From Paeniglutamicibacter gangotriensis Lz1y (lineage in GTDB: Bacteria; Actinomycetota; Actinomycetes; Actinomycetales; Micrococcaceae): a stretch of 64,000 bases of DNA. Location: assembly GCF_000348945.1 (NCBI RefSeq), contig NZ_AOCK01000003.1:417349-481348 (forward strand), read 5' to 3'. Under the pieces are notes generated by a model that worked only from the letters and a program-made list of their open reading frames with translations, did no database searches and was not told the origin of the DNA. Below, one piece after another: positions 20,282-30,480 of the stretch (position 1 is its first letter; the number at the start of each line of letters is the position of its first letter). Made by a program: the position numbers and the translations under genes.

Positions 20282-20415
20282 TCTTCAGTCCAATCAAAGA
20301 TGATGTACACCTATTTGAAGTTTACTCAATCATCGTGGCCTGCAACACTAGCGTGTGACCGTGCTTACGCGAGCGGGTCAATCAAGTCAGAGCACCCCGC
20401 TCGAAGAGGAGCACC

Positions 20416-21816
20416 ATGAGCACCACCCACGACCGCACCACGGCCCAGCGCGCCACCCAGCGCCGGGTCGCCTTTGCCACGGTTATCGGCACCACCATCG
20501 AGTGGTATGACTTCTTTGTCTACGCAACCGCCGCCGGGCTGATCTTCGCCGAGCTGTTCTTCAAGCCGGCCGGCGCCCAGATCGGTTTGTTGCTGGCCTT
20601 CGCCTCCGTGGGCATTTCGTTCCTCTTCCGCCCGCTGGGCGCCTTCCTGGCCGGACACTACGGTGACAAGATCGGCCGTCGGGCGATGCTGGTGATCACC
20701 CTGATCATGATGGGCGCAGCAACGACCCTCATCGGTGTGCTGCCGACCTACGCCACCGCAGGGGTCATCGCACCGATCATGCTGTTGATACTGCGCATCC
20801 TGCAGGGCATCTCCGCCGGCGGCGAATGGGGCGGGGCGGTTCTGATGGCCGTCGAGCACGCACCCAAGGACCGCCGCGGCCGCGCCGGGGCCTTCCCACA
20901 GCTCGGTGTCCCACTGGGCATGCTCCTGGCCTCCGGTGTCATGGCACTGATGACGGGGGTTATCTCCCCCGGGGAGCAGTTCATCGAGTGGGGCTGGCGC
21001 GTGCCGTTCCTCTTGAGCATCGTGCTGATCGTCGTGGGCTTCCTGGTGCGCCGCTCGGTGGAAGAATCCCCGATCTTCGAGGAGATCGCCGCCAAGAAGC
21101 AGCAGACCAAGGTCCCGATCGTCGAGCTCTTCCGCAAGCACTGGCTGCTGGTCATCCTCGCCGCACTGGTCTTCGCGGGCAACAACGCTGCCGGCTACAT
21201 GACCACCGGCGGATTCATCCAGGCCTACACCACGGACCCCGACGGGCCCATCGGCTTTGAGCGCACAGATGTGCTGATCGCCATCGCCTTTGCCGCAGCC
21301 ATGTGGTTAATCTTCACCCTGCTCTCGGGCTATCTGGCTGACAAGATCGGACGCAAGCGCACCTACCAAATCGGGTTCACAGCCCAGGCGTTGGTGCTCT
21401 TCCCACTCTTCTGGATGATCAACACCGCCTCGCTGCCCATGCTTTACCTCGCCTTCGCACTCTTCGCGGTCGGTCTGGGCCTGTCCTATGGCCCACAGGC
21501 GGCCTTGTACTCCGAGTTGTTCCCGGCATCGGTCCGTTTCTCCGGCGTATCCATTTCCTACGCCCTGGGTGCCATCATCGGCGGTGCCTTCGCCCCGATG
21601 ATCGCCACCGCTCTGGTGCAGGCCACGGGATCGACGACTTCGGTCTCGATCTATCTCGTGATCATGACGCTCATTTCACTGACCGCGGTGTCGCTGCTGC
21701 GCGACCGTCAGGGCATCGACCTCTCGATCAACAACCAGGCCGAACAGGAAATCGGGGCCACCATCTTCGACAAGCGCAAGCACGTCGAAGAAGCCCCCGC
21801 CGTCACCGTCGGCTAA
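20416..21816 (+). CDS. MFS transporter, metabolite:H+ symporter (MHS) family, copy 2
   Basis: 466 residues, the same length as the transporter at 17876 and nearly collinear with it. GTTIEWYDFFVYATAAGL, LAGHYGDKIGRR and the C-terminal NNQAEQEIGATIFD are shared with only scattered substitutions, and the two C-termini diverge only in the last 15 or so residues. GAGGAG sits seven bases before the ATG. Divergent from its own LysR gene. Probably a recent paralogue importing a related carboxylate. Confidence 0.9.
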   Translation: MSTTHDRTTAQRATQRRVAFATVIGTTIEWYDFFVYATAAGLIFAELFFKPAGAQIGLLLAFASVGISFLFRPLGAFLAGHYGDKIGRRAMLVITLIMMGAATTLIGVLPTYATAGVIAPIMLLILRILQGISAGGEWGGAVLMAVEHAPKDRRGRAGAFPQLGVPLGMLLASGVMALMTGVISPGEQFIEWGWRVPFLLSIVLIVVGFLVRRSVEESPIFEEIAAKKQQTKVPIVELFRKHWLLVILAALVFAGNNAAGYMTTGGFIQAYTTDPDGPIGFERTDVLIAIAFAAAMWLIFTLLSGYLADKIGRKRTYQIGFTAQALVLFPLFWMINTASLPMLYLAFALFAVGLGLSYGPQAALYSELFPASVRFSGVSISYALGAIIGGAFAPMIATALVQATGSTTSVSIYLVIMTLISLTAVSLLRDRQGIDLSINNQAEQEIGATIFDKRKHVEEAPAVTVG

Positions 21817-21840
21817 CGCCCCCCGCATTTTGCGGAAACG

Positions 21841-21876
21841 GCTGTGGCCCGCGCCTTACGAGGTGCGGGCCACAGC
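21841..21876. terminator. Bidirectional terminator between transporter and iron ABC genes
   Basis: A perfect 12-bp stem, GCTGTGGCCCGC (21841-21852) and its complement (21865-21876), with a 12-base loop and a T-rich tail on the plus strand. It sits between the convergent MHS transporter and the ABC ATPase. Confidence 0.75.
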
Positions 21877-21901
21877 TATTTCTGTAGTGGATAGCGTCCG
21901 G

Positions 21902-23010
<1,109 letters not shown>

Positions 23011-23014
<4 letters not shown>

Positions 23015-24603
23015 TGGCCGGCCGCTTTCTTTGACTGTTGGAACAGCACGTAGGTCATGGGGATGGATATCAGGATCATCAGCAACGCGTACGGCGCGGC
23101 CCCGGCATAGTCGATCTCGCTGCTCTTGGCCCAGAATGCTGTTGCTAGGGTGCGGGTTCCATTGGGTGCCAACAGCAAGGTGGCGGTCAGTTCGTTGACG
23201 ATGGCCAGGAACACCAGTGCAGCTCCCCCGGCAGCCGCCGGAGCGCACAGGCGCAAGGTGACGCGGAAGAAAGCCACCGCCGGTGAGCGGCCCAGTGAGC
23301 GTGCAGCTTCCTCAAGTTCGCGCGGCGCTTGGGAAAGCCCGGCGCGCAGGTTCACCAACGCGCGCGGCAGGAAAAGGAGCACGTAGGCCGCCAGCAGCAC
23401 GTAGGCGCTCTGGTAGATCCCCGGGACCAATCGGATGGCGACCGTGACGAAAGCCAGACCCACCACGATGCCCGGCATCGAGCTGGTGATGTAGTTGGAC
23501 AGTTCCAGCAGCTTGCTGAACCAATTGGCATGGCGCACGGCCAAGAATGCCATGGGGAAGGCCACGACACAGGTCACCAGGGCGCCGGTGAGTCCGTAGC
23601 CCATGGTCTGGGCGAGCGCGGGGAAGAACTCGGTGGGGTCCCAGATGGCTATTCCCCCGGCGATGAGCCAACGCACCACCGAGTACAAGGGCACGCAGAC
23701 CGAGAGCACCAGGACGGCAACCAAGAGCGATTGGGCGCCGATCTCATGGCGTCCGAGCCGCATCCTGATGGCCAGCCCTTGGGCGCCGGATCCGACGCGT
23801 GAGTATCGGGCGTTGCCACGGATCTTGGCCTCGGAGACCAAGAGCAGAAGGCACAGCAGGACTAGGACGCTGGCGAGCATGTTGCCGGCGGCCCCGTTGA
23901 AGGTGGACTGGAACTGGATCATGATTGCGGTGGTGAAGGTGTCGAAACGGATCATCGCGAAGGCGCCGTACTCGGAGAGCAGGTGTAATGCCACTAACAG
24001 GGAGCCGCCGGCCATCGCGATGCGTAGTTGCGGCAGCACCACACGGAAAAACACGGCCCACGGCCCCAAACCCAGGGAAGCCGCGGATTGCTCGATGGCC
24101 GGGTCCAGTCGGCCCAGAGTCGCTGCGACAGGGATGTAGATCAAAGGAAAATAGGACAGCGTGGCGATCAGGGTACCGGCACCCAAACCGGCGAGCGAGG
24201 GAATCGTCGAGGCCCAGGCGTAGCTGTTGACGAAGGCAGGAATCGCCAGCGGGGCGGCAAGGGCCAGCGCCCACCAACGGTGTCCGCGCAGATCCGTGCG
24301 TTCCACCAGCCAGGCGCCTCCCACTCCCAGCACGAGGCACAGCGGCAGCGTGACCACCACCAGCAGGATCGTGTTGAGCAGCAGTTCTCCGACACGTGGT
24401 CGGAAAACCAGCTCCATGACGGTGTCCCACCCGGTGGTCAACGTCATGAAAGCGACGTAGCCCAACGGAACCAGGGAGAACGCGGCAATGAGTGTTGCCA
24501 GAATGACCAGAGTCGTAGCGCCCGATGGCGGGCCAGGCCTACCGCCCTTGCCCGCCATGTTTGGGTCCCGAGATGTATCAGGCACCAGTGGAGTCATACT
24601 CAT
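23011..24603 (-). CDS. Iron(III) ABC transporter permease, two-domain FbpB type
   Basis: 530-residue permease with about 12 hydrophobic segments in two homologous halves, each with an EAA-like loop (for example DPAIEQSAASLGLG and ELEEAARSLGRSP). The fused double permease is typical of Fbp/Sfu iron importers. It starts 5 bp after the binding-protein gene stop and ends overlapping the ATPase start, so the three genes are one operon. Confidence 0.9.
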
Positions 24604-24608
24604 GAGTG

Positions 24609-25643
24609 TTACAGCAGTCCTGCCTTGGTCATCAGTTCGGCAACCTTGGCCGAATCTAGCTTGGCCGGGTCAATGCTCGGGGCCTGGAGCTCCTTCAGCG
24701 GAACCAGTTTTTCGTTGGAAGCGACATCGGATCCGACAGCGTATTCAAAGGAGGTACCGGTCTTCAGAATTTCTTGGCCCTTCTTGCCGGTGACGAACTT
24801 CAGGAATTCTTGGGCCTGTTCAGCATGCTTGGACGAAGCCAGGACGCCACCGCCGGAAACGGAGACAAAAGCCCCAGGATCCTCGTTCTTGAAATAGTAC
24901 GGGGTGACGTTCTTTGAATTCTCGCCGGTTTTGGCCTGGTCGCCGTAATAGTAGTAATGGTAGATCAGCGCGGCATCGATTTCCCCGGCGTTCACTGCCT
25001 TCATGGCAGTGGAGTTGCCCTTATAGGCGGTGACGTTTTCTTTCATGCCCGCCAACCACTGCGCGGTGGCTTCTTCGCCCTTGAGCTCTAGCAGGGCAGC
25101 GACGATGGCCTGGAAGTCGGCGCCGGTCGGGGACGCGGCCCATTTGCCCTTCCACTCCGGTTTCTCCAGATCGAGCATGGACTGGGGCAGCTGGTCCTCG
25201 TCGATCTTCTTGGCGTCGTATACGAACACGGTCGATCGCGCGGCAATGCCAATCCATTTGTTGGTGGACGGACGGAAATCGGCAGGAACCTGTTCGACGG
25301 TGGCCTCGTCGATGTCTGCAAAGAGACCGGCATTTTCAACCTGCGTCATTGCGGGGGAATTCTCGGTTAGGAAGACATCCGCCGGCGAGGCATCGCCTTC
25401 CTGAATGATCTGATTGGACATCTCGGTGTCCGAGCCGTTGCGTACTGTCACCTTGATGCCGGTCTCGGCGGTGAAAGCGTCGACCCATTCCTTGGCCAGG
25501 GACTCGTGCTGAGCGTTGTAGACCGTGATCTCTCCCGCGTCCGATGCGTCGGTGGACGGAGCGTCTGAGGAGCATGCGGTCAGGCTGAGGGCTGCGGTGG
25601 CCAAGAGTGCGAGGCCAGTCAGCACGTTTTTGCGAATCGTCAT
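24609..25643 (-). CDS. Iron(III) ABC transporter substrate-binding lipoprotein
   Basis: 344-residue extracytoplasmic binding protein. The signal peptide ends in the lipobox LTAC (about residues 20-23), so it is lipid-anchored. The mature part begins ITVYNAQHESLAKEWVDAF, the FbpA/FutA opening, and keeps IYHYYYYGDQ with the run of tyrosines that coordinates ferric iron in that family. First gene of the operon. A DtxR/IdeR-type box lies about 75 bp upstream of its start. Confidence 0.93.
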   Translation of the reverse strand: MTIRKNVLTGLALLATAALSLTACSSDAPSTDASDAGEITVYNAQHESLAKEWVDAFTAETGIKVTVRNGSDTEMSNQIIQEGDASPADVFLTENSPAMTQVENAGLFADIDEATVEQVPADFRPSTNKWIGIAARSTVFVYDAKKIDEDQLPQSMLDLEKPEWKGKWAASPTGADFQAIVAALLELKGEEATAQWLAGMKENVTAYKGNSTAMKAVNAGEIDAALIYHYYYYGDQAKTGENSKNVTPYYFKNEDPGAFVSVSGGGVLASSKHAEQAQEFLKFVTGKKGQEILKTGTSFEYAVGSDVASNEKLVPLKELQAPSIDPAKLDSAKVAELMTKAGLL

Positions 25644-25715
25644 GAAACGGCGCTTTCTATGGAGTGAATTCTTCCGGTGGGACCCAACGATTGACGAGGA
25701 GCCCGCTCATATAGC

Positions 25716-25734
25716 TTAGGTAAGACTTACCTCA
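25716..25734. promoter_or_regulatory. DtxR/IdeR-type iron box upstream of the iron ABC operon
   Basis: TTAGGTAAGACTTACCTCA is a 19-bp interrupted palindrome that matches the actinobacterial iron-box consensus TWAGGTWAGSCTWACCTWA at 17 of 19 positions. Its place upstream of the binding-protein gene predicts repression of uptake when iron is plentiful. The regulator gene is not in the window. Confidence 0.85.
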
Positions 25735-26009
25735 TTCGCTACTAAAATGCTCATCTTCTCCACGCCTTGACTGCAGGCCGAGACGGAATTCCCGCACACA
25801 GCCGGGAATCCCGCGCAGAGTACTGGATTTAACGAACAAATCCATGCTCGAATTCGGCCTACTGAGTTGACGTTTTCGCTTCTCTAGCGGACCGCTAGGC
25901 ACCCGCTTTTCACCAGACGGCGCCGCTTTGGCGGGCCGGACAGCATACCCCTTGGTACAGCGTCACATTTGTCTCGCTCCCCACCCCTGAGCCACGAGCG
26001 CAAAGCATA
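25735..26009. other. Intergenic stretch without a gene
   Basis: Together with the iron box and the hairpin at 26010 this makes a gap of about 460 bp between two minus-strand genes. I find no open frame with a ribosome-binding site and no repeat in it. Confidence 0.6.
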
Positions 26010-26042
26010 TTGCCCCCGGTGCCACGTGGGCACCGGGGGCAA
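26010..26042 (-). terminator. Strong hairpin downstream of the desaturase gene
   Basis: A perfect 14-bp GC-rich stem, TTGCCCCCGGTGCC (26010-26023) and its complement (26029-26042), with a 5-base loop. It lies about 60 bp after the desaturase stop on that strand. Confidence 0.75.
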
Positions 26043-26100
26043 CAAATGTTATGCGTTTTGAATGGAAGCCGCGACGGTCATTGCCGTGACGGGCTCCGGC

Positions 26101-27216
26101 CTACTTGTACGGGCGGAATTCGCCGACCATCGGGCAGTCGAACGGATCACGGGCCGACAGGCCAACCTTGTTGAGGTACGTGATGACCTGGCCATAGGAC
26201 TGGCTCACCGAGGTGACTGTGTAAGGCACCTTGAGCTCCTGGCAGTATTCACGCACGATCGCCGCGACACCTGCGAGGTTGGCGCGTGGCATCGACGGGA
26301 AGAGGTGGTGCTCAACCTGGTAGTTCAAACCACCAAAGACATGCGAAAGAACTCGGTTTCCGAACTTCGAGCGGGCCATGACGTTGCGGCTGGTCAGCAC
26401 CTGGCGTGAGAAGAAGTCGATGCGCGACTCCTTCGGGATCATCGGCATGCCCTTGTGGTTCGGTGCGAATGAGGCACCCATGTACACGCCGAAGACGGCA
26501 AGCTGAACGCCAATGAAGGCCGAAGCGATGCCCACGGGCAGGAAGATGTAGATGGCGGCCACGTAGAGGGTCAGCCGTACGATGATCGAAATGATCTCGC
26601 GGCGACGGTCCTTGACGCGCTCTCCGGTGAACAGGTAGATCATCGACCGCATATGAAGATTAAGCCCTTCGAGGGTCAACAGCGGGAAAAACAGGTATCC
26701 CTGACGCTCGGTGATCCACTTAAGGAAGCCCTTTTGCTTCTTCGCATCCTCGGTCTGGAATGAGATGGTGTCCCATTCGATGTCCGGGTCCTTGCCAACG
26801 GTGTTGGGCATGGCGTGGTGCTTGTTGTGCTTGTTCATCCACCACTGGTAGCTGATGCCAACCACGAAGTTGGCCAAGAAGCGACCGACCCGATCGTTCG
26901 CCGGTCCGGAGGTCAAGATCTGGCGGTGCGCGGCTTCGTGGGCCAGGAACGCGAACTGGGTCAGGATGATGCCGATCGCCGCAGCGATGAGCAGCTGGAA
27001 CCAGCTGTGCCCGAGCAGGACAAAACCGGTGACTGCGCCACCCAAGAGCAGCACTAAGACGCTGACAAGCCCGAGGTAGTGCCCCTTGCGGCGGCCAAGC
27101 AAGCCAGCGTCACGAACCTTAATTTTCAGGTGGCGGTAGTTGTTGGCTCCTGCAGAACCACGCGAAACACGTTGTTCCGGGGCCGAAGGGGACAATGTAG
27201 AACTCGAACTGTTCAA
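26101..27216 (-). CDS. Membrane fatty acid desaturase
   Basis: 371-residue integral membrane di-iron desaturase, which introduces a double bond into acyl chains. The three His boxes are present: HEAAH (about residue 93), HNKHH (about residue 130) and QVEHH (about residue 305). These eight histidines bind the diiron centre. Four or so hydrophobic segments surround them. The start is a TTG at 27216, preceded by GGGAG with good spacing. The QVEHH third box resembles that of DesA3-type acyl-CoA and front-end enzymes. Regiospecificity and electron donor are not deducible. Confidence 0.9.
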   Translation of the reverse strand: MNSSSSTLSPSAPEQRVSRGSAGANNYRHLKIKVRDAGLLGRRKGHYLGLVSVLVLLLGGAVTGFVLLGHSWFQLLIAAAIGIILTQFAFLAHEAAHRQILTSGPANDRVGRFLANFVVGISYQWWMNKHNKHHAMPNTVGKDPDIEWDTISFQTEDAKKQKGFLKWITERQGYLFFPLLTLEGLNLHMRSMIYLFTGERVKDRRREIISIIVRLTLYVAAIYIFLPVGIASAFIGVQLAVFGVYMGASFAPNHKGMPMIPKESRIDFFSRQVLTSRNVMARSKFGNRVLSHVFGGLNYQVEHHLFPSMPRANLAGVAAIVREYCQELKVPYTVTSVSQSYGQVITYLNKVGLSARDPFDCPMVGEFRPYK

Positions 27217-27505
27217 GGGTCACTCCCGATAAGCGAGGTAGGGCGACAATTTCAGTCGTAAGAACTGAAAGTCTCGGTTCCTATGTCTTCGATCTTACGT
27301 GCTACGCATGTGAAGCGCCTGATCGTTGAGTGTTGATACTAATTATCTGGATTCAATTCTGCGCATGAATTCCGCGTGAATCCACGGCGAAAGCGATCCT
27401 GTCCCGTCATTCCGGGATATTTCTCGTTCCCAAAATTGGCGCGACATATAACACTTGGAGAATTTGTTGTCTGCCTCACACTTGTGAAATGCCTGCAAAA
27501 ACGGA
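27217..27505. other. Intergenic region upstream of the desaturase gene
   Basis: About 290 bp, AT-richer than its surroundings, holding the desaturase promoter region. Nothing else recognised. Confidence 0.5.
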
Positions 27506-27537
27506 CCGACCCCCAGGTTGGAACACCTGGGGGTCGG
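27506..27537 (-). terminator. Intrinsic terminator of the SHOCT-protein gene
   Basis: A perfect 13-bp stem (27506-27518 with 27525-27537) and a 6-base loop, followed on the minus strand within 5 bases by TTTTT. It lies 24 bp after the stop of the gene at 27562-27888. Confidence 0.85.
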
Positions 27538-27561
27538 CCCGAAAAGTGGTCCCTTGGGACT

Positions 27562-27888
27562 CTATTTCCGATTGCTACGCAGCACGTCGAGGCGCTTCCG
27601 GTATTCCGTCTCGTCGATGTCCCAGCGTGTGTACCGTTCGCGCAGGACTCCTTCGGCACTGGTGGGATCGCCCTGCATCCGGTGGCGCCAGTACCTGCGG
27701 CGGCTGAAGAAGATAAACGTGCCAATCACCCGGATCCAGAAGATCGGAATCAGAATGAACCAGCCCGGCCCGCGTCCGGTTTCCCACGCATGTGCGGGAA
27801 GGGCTGCTGCGAACACCAGCAGACCGATGACCCACCGCGGGCGCGGCGGGCGGAGCCGTCGCGTGGCAGATGCGCTGCGGGCGGTCAT
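27562..27888 (-). CDS. SHOCT-domain membrane protein
   Basis: 108 residues: a basic N-terminus, two transmembrane helices (about 19-34 and 42-60), and a C-terminal SHOCT-like module, AEGVLRERYTRWDIDETEYRKRL (shown in two parts: AEGVLRERY and IDETEYRKRL). SHOCT modules are short oligomerisation-type helices at protein ends. ATG start at 27888. No specific role can be assigned. Confidence 0.75.
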   Translation of the reverse strand: MTARSASATRRLRPPRPRWVIGLLVFAAALPAHAWETGRGPGWFILIPIFWIRVIGTFIFFSRRRYWRHRMQGDPTSAEGVLRERYTRWDIDETEYRKRLDVLRSNRK

Positions 27889-27935
27889 GGAGCAATCCTA
27901 GCCAAGGGGCTTCAGCGTCCTGTTCCGGACAGCAA

Positions 27936-27985
27936 ACGGCCCGTGCGTGTTCCCCCTTCGGGTGAAGGGAGACCACACGGGCCGT
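27936..27985 (-). terminator. Hairpin after folD
   Basis: ACGGCCCGTG (27936-27945) pairs with its complement at 27976-27985, with an internal CCCTTC/GAAGGG extension. On the minus strand it lies 22 bp after the folD stop, followed by a short T run. Confidence 0.65.
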
Positions 27986-28007
27986 CATTGCTCGGTGGCG
28001 GACGTGT

Positions 28008-28889
28008 TTAGAGTCCGGCGGCGCGCTCCGCGGACTCAACCACGTTGGCCAGCAACATGGCACGGGTCATCGGGCCCACGCCGCCCGGGTTCGGTGAGAT
28101 CCAGGATGCGACCTCGTAGGCGGCAGGTTCCACGTCGCCGGTAACTACTGCCTTGCCGTTTTCATCGTTGACACGCGAGACGCCCACGTCCAGCACGATG
28201 GCGCCGGGCTTGAGGTCCTTGGCCTTGATCATGTGAGGCTGTCCGGCCGCGGCGATAACCACATCTGCCTCGGCGAGGTGCCGGGCCAGATCGGTGGTTC
28301 CGGTGTGGGCCAAGGTGACGGTCGCGTTGATGCTGCGGCGGGTCAACAGCAACCCGATCGGGCGGCCAATGGTCACCCCGCGACCGACGACCAGCACGTT
28401 CTTGCCGTTCAAATCGATGCCGTGGCGGGCCAGCAGCTCCACGCAGCCCTTGGGCGTGCACGGCAGCGGCGAGGTCATCGGGCGGTTCACGTTGGCCACC
28501 AGACGGCCCAGGTTCATCGGGTGCAGGCCGTCGGCGTCCTTGGCCGGGTCCATGGCCTCGAGGATGACGTCCTGGTCGATGTGCGCCGGAAGCGGCAGCT
28601 GGACGATGTAGCCGGTGCATTCCGGGTTCTCGTTCAGCTCGCGGACCTTGGCCAGCAACGCTTCCTGCGTGGTGTCATCGGGCAGGTCCACGCGGATCGA
28701 CTTGATGCCGACCTCGGCGCAGTCCTTGTGCTTGCCGCCGACGTACCACTTCGATCCGGGATCTTCGCCCACCAGGATGGTTCCCAGCCCGGGGACGATG
28801 CCGCGGGCGGCCAGGGCCGTGACCCGTTCGGTCAGTTCGGCCTTGATGGCCTTTGCGGTTGCCTTGCCGTCAAGAATCTGTGCAGTCAT
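28008..28889 (-). CDS. folD: Bifunctional methylene-THF dehydrogenase / methenyl-THF cyclohydrolase
   Basis: Interconverts methylene-, methenyl- and formyl-tetrahydrofolate with NADP. I take the ATG at 28889 ([12 protein letters not shown]), giving 293 residues; an upstream GTG would add 13 unconserved residues. The active-site Lys lies in [12 protein letters not shown] (KxxxK type region), the PLP-like PLPAHIDQ stretch lines the folate site, and [16 protein letters not shown] is the NADP loop. It follows glyA by 62 bp on the same strand, under the ZTP riboswitch. Confidence 0.95.
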   Translation of the reverse strand: MTAQILDGKATAKAIKAELTERVTALAARGIVPGLGTILVGEDPGSKWYVGGKHKDCAEVGIKSIRVDLPDDTTQEALLAKVRELNENPECTGYIVQLPLPAHIDQDVILEAMDPAKDADGLHPMNLGRLVANVNRPMTSPLPCTPKGCVELLARHGIDLNGKNVLVVGRGVTIGRPIGLLLTRRSINATVTLAHTGTTDLARHLAEADVVIAAAGQPHMIKAKDLKPGAIVLDVGVSRVNDENGKAVVTGDVEPAAYEVASWISPNPGGVGPMTRAMLLANVVESAERAAGL

Positions 28890-28951
28890 GTTGAGTGGTG
28901 CTCCATTCAGGGAAGTATGTTCGCTCACGCGTGATGGGGGCCGGTGGCCGT

Positions 28952-30238
28952 TTACCAGTCTTCGAGGCCCTCGTAGAGCGGGAAGGCCTTGGCCAGGTTT
29001 TCCACGCGCTGGGCCAGGGCCGGGATGTCGGCGTTCCGTCCCTCGCGCAGGGCGATGCCAATGATGTCTGCGACCTCGGTGAAGGCAGCGGAGTCGAAGC
29101 CCCTGGTGGCCAGCGCGGGGGTGCCGATGCGCAGGCCCGAGGTGGTCATCGGCGGGCGCGGGTCGAAGGGCACCGAGTTGCGGTTCACGGTGATGCCGAT
29201 TTCGTGTAGCAGGTCCTCGGCCTGCTTGCCATCAAGCTCCGAGTTGCGCAGGTCCACCAGGACCAGGTGCACGTCGGTGCCGCCGGTCAGCACCGAGACG
29301 CCTGCCTCGGTGACGTCCGCCGCGGTGAGACGCTCGGCCAGCAGCGTGGCACCTTCAAGGGTGCGTGCCTGGCGTTCGGCGAATTCCTCGCCGGCGGCGA
29401 TCTTGAAGGCCACGGCTTTACCGGCGATGGCGTGCATCAGCGGTCCGCCCTGGTGCCCGGGGAAGACATTGGAGTTGATCTTCTTGGCCATTTCCGGGTC
29501 GTTGGTCAGGATCAGGCCCGAGCGCGGACCGGCCAGGGTCTTGTGCACCGTGGAGGTCACGACGTCGGCAAACGGAACCGGGTTCGGGTGCAGTCCCGCT
29601 GCTACCAGTCCGGCAAAGTGCGCCATGTCGACCCAGAGCTTGGCGCCGACTTCGTCGGCGATGGAGCGGAATTCGGCGAAGTCGAGCTGCCGGGGGTAGG
29701 CGGACCAGCCGGCGATGATGACCTGTGGCTTCTCGGCGAGCGCCTGCGCACGGAGCTTGTCCATGTCCACCCGGAAGGTCTCGGGGTCGACCTCATAGGC
29801 GGCGACCTCATAGAGCTTTCCGGAGAAGTTCAGCTTCATGCCGTGGGTCAGGTGTCCGCCGTGGGCCAGGGACAGTCCCAGGATCTTGTCGCCCGGCTTG
29901 ATCATGGCCGAGAGCGCAGCGGCGTTGGCGCTGGCTCCGGAGTGCGGCTGGACGTTGGCGAATTTGGATCCAAAGAGTGTCTTCACGCGCTCGATGGCCA
30001 GGTTCTCGGCCACGTCCACGTGCTCGCAGCCGCCGTAGTAGCGGCGGCCCGGGTAGCCCTCGGCGTACTTGTTGGTCAGGACCGAACCCTGGGCCTCAAG
30101 GACGGCGCGCGGGGCGAAGTTCTCGGAGGCGATCATTTCCAGGGTGTCGCGCTGGCGGCCCAGCTCAAGCCTGAGGACTTCGGCGATTTCCGGATCGAGC
30201 TCTGCGAGGGATTGGTTGGTCACGGGATTCTTGCTCAT
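28952..30238 (-). CDS. glyA: Serine hydroxymethyltransferase
   Basis: PLP enzyme that moves one-carbon units between serine and tetrahydrofolate, making glycine and methylene-THF. 428 residues from the ATG at 30238 with GGAG upstream; a longer frame to 30286 lacks homology. [10 protein letters not shown] (about 36-45), [15 protein letters not shown], and the PLP lysine in [14 protein letters not shown] (about residue 235) are all canonical. First gene after the ZTP riboswitch, followed by folD. Confidence 0.96.
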   Translation of the reverse strand: MSKNPVTNQSLAELDPEIAEVLRLELGRQRDTLEMIASENFAPRAVLEAQGSVLTNKYAEGYPGRRYYGGCEHVDVAENLAIERVKTLFGSKFANVQPHSGASANAAALSAMIKPGDKILGLSLAHGGHLTHGMKLNFSGKLYEVAAYEVDPETFRVDMDKLRAQALAEKPQVIIAGWSAYPRQLDFAEFRSIADEVGAKLWVDMAHFAGLVAAGLHPNPVPFADVVTSTVHKTLAGPRSGLILTNDPEMAKKINSNVFPGHQGGPLMHAIAGKAVAFKIAAGEEFAERQARTLEGATLLAERLTAADVTEAGVSVLTGGTDVHLVLVDLRNSELDGKQAEDLLHEIGITVNRNSVPFDPRPPMTTSGLRIGTPALATRGFDSAAFTEVADIIGIALREGRNADIPALAQRVENLAKAFPLYEGLEDW

Positions 30239-30305
30239 GATGTTGAACTCCAATGGGTGAGGGTTGGTCTTCGGGCAGGTACACATTGCGAATCATTCAA
30301 CCCCC

Positions 30306-30384
30306 GGACCCAGGCGCGCGGTCCGTGGTTAGCTCATGTGCCGCTCCCCGGTGGTTCATCCCACCCAACGCCAGTTGCGACACC
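30306..30384 (-). ncRNA. ZTP (pfl) riboswitch upstream of glyA-folD
   Basis: Read on the minus strand. P1 is GTGTCGC paired with GCGGCAC around the conserved AACTGGCG. The inner hairpin is GGTGG-GATGAA-CCACC, followed by the invariant CGGGGAGCG. A downstream hairpin (30306-30324) carries the conserved CGCCTGGG in its loop and 3' side, needed for the pseudoknot. This matches the ZTP aptamer, which senses ZMP/ZTP (AICAR nucleotides) when folate is short, and such aptamers usually sit before glyA, folD or purH. It ends about 68 bp before the glyA start. Confidence 0.9.
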
Positions 30385-30480
30385 ATCCAATATTAGTCGG
30401 AATAGGCCCGCGGTTGGGACTGTTACACACTAAGAACGTTGAATCTTCAACTGATACGTCCTTGAAGGAGGGAACCGGGA

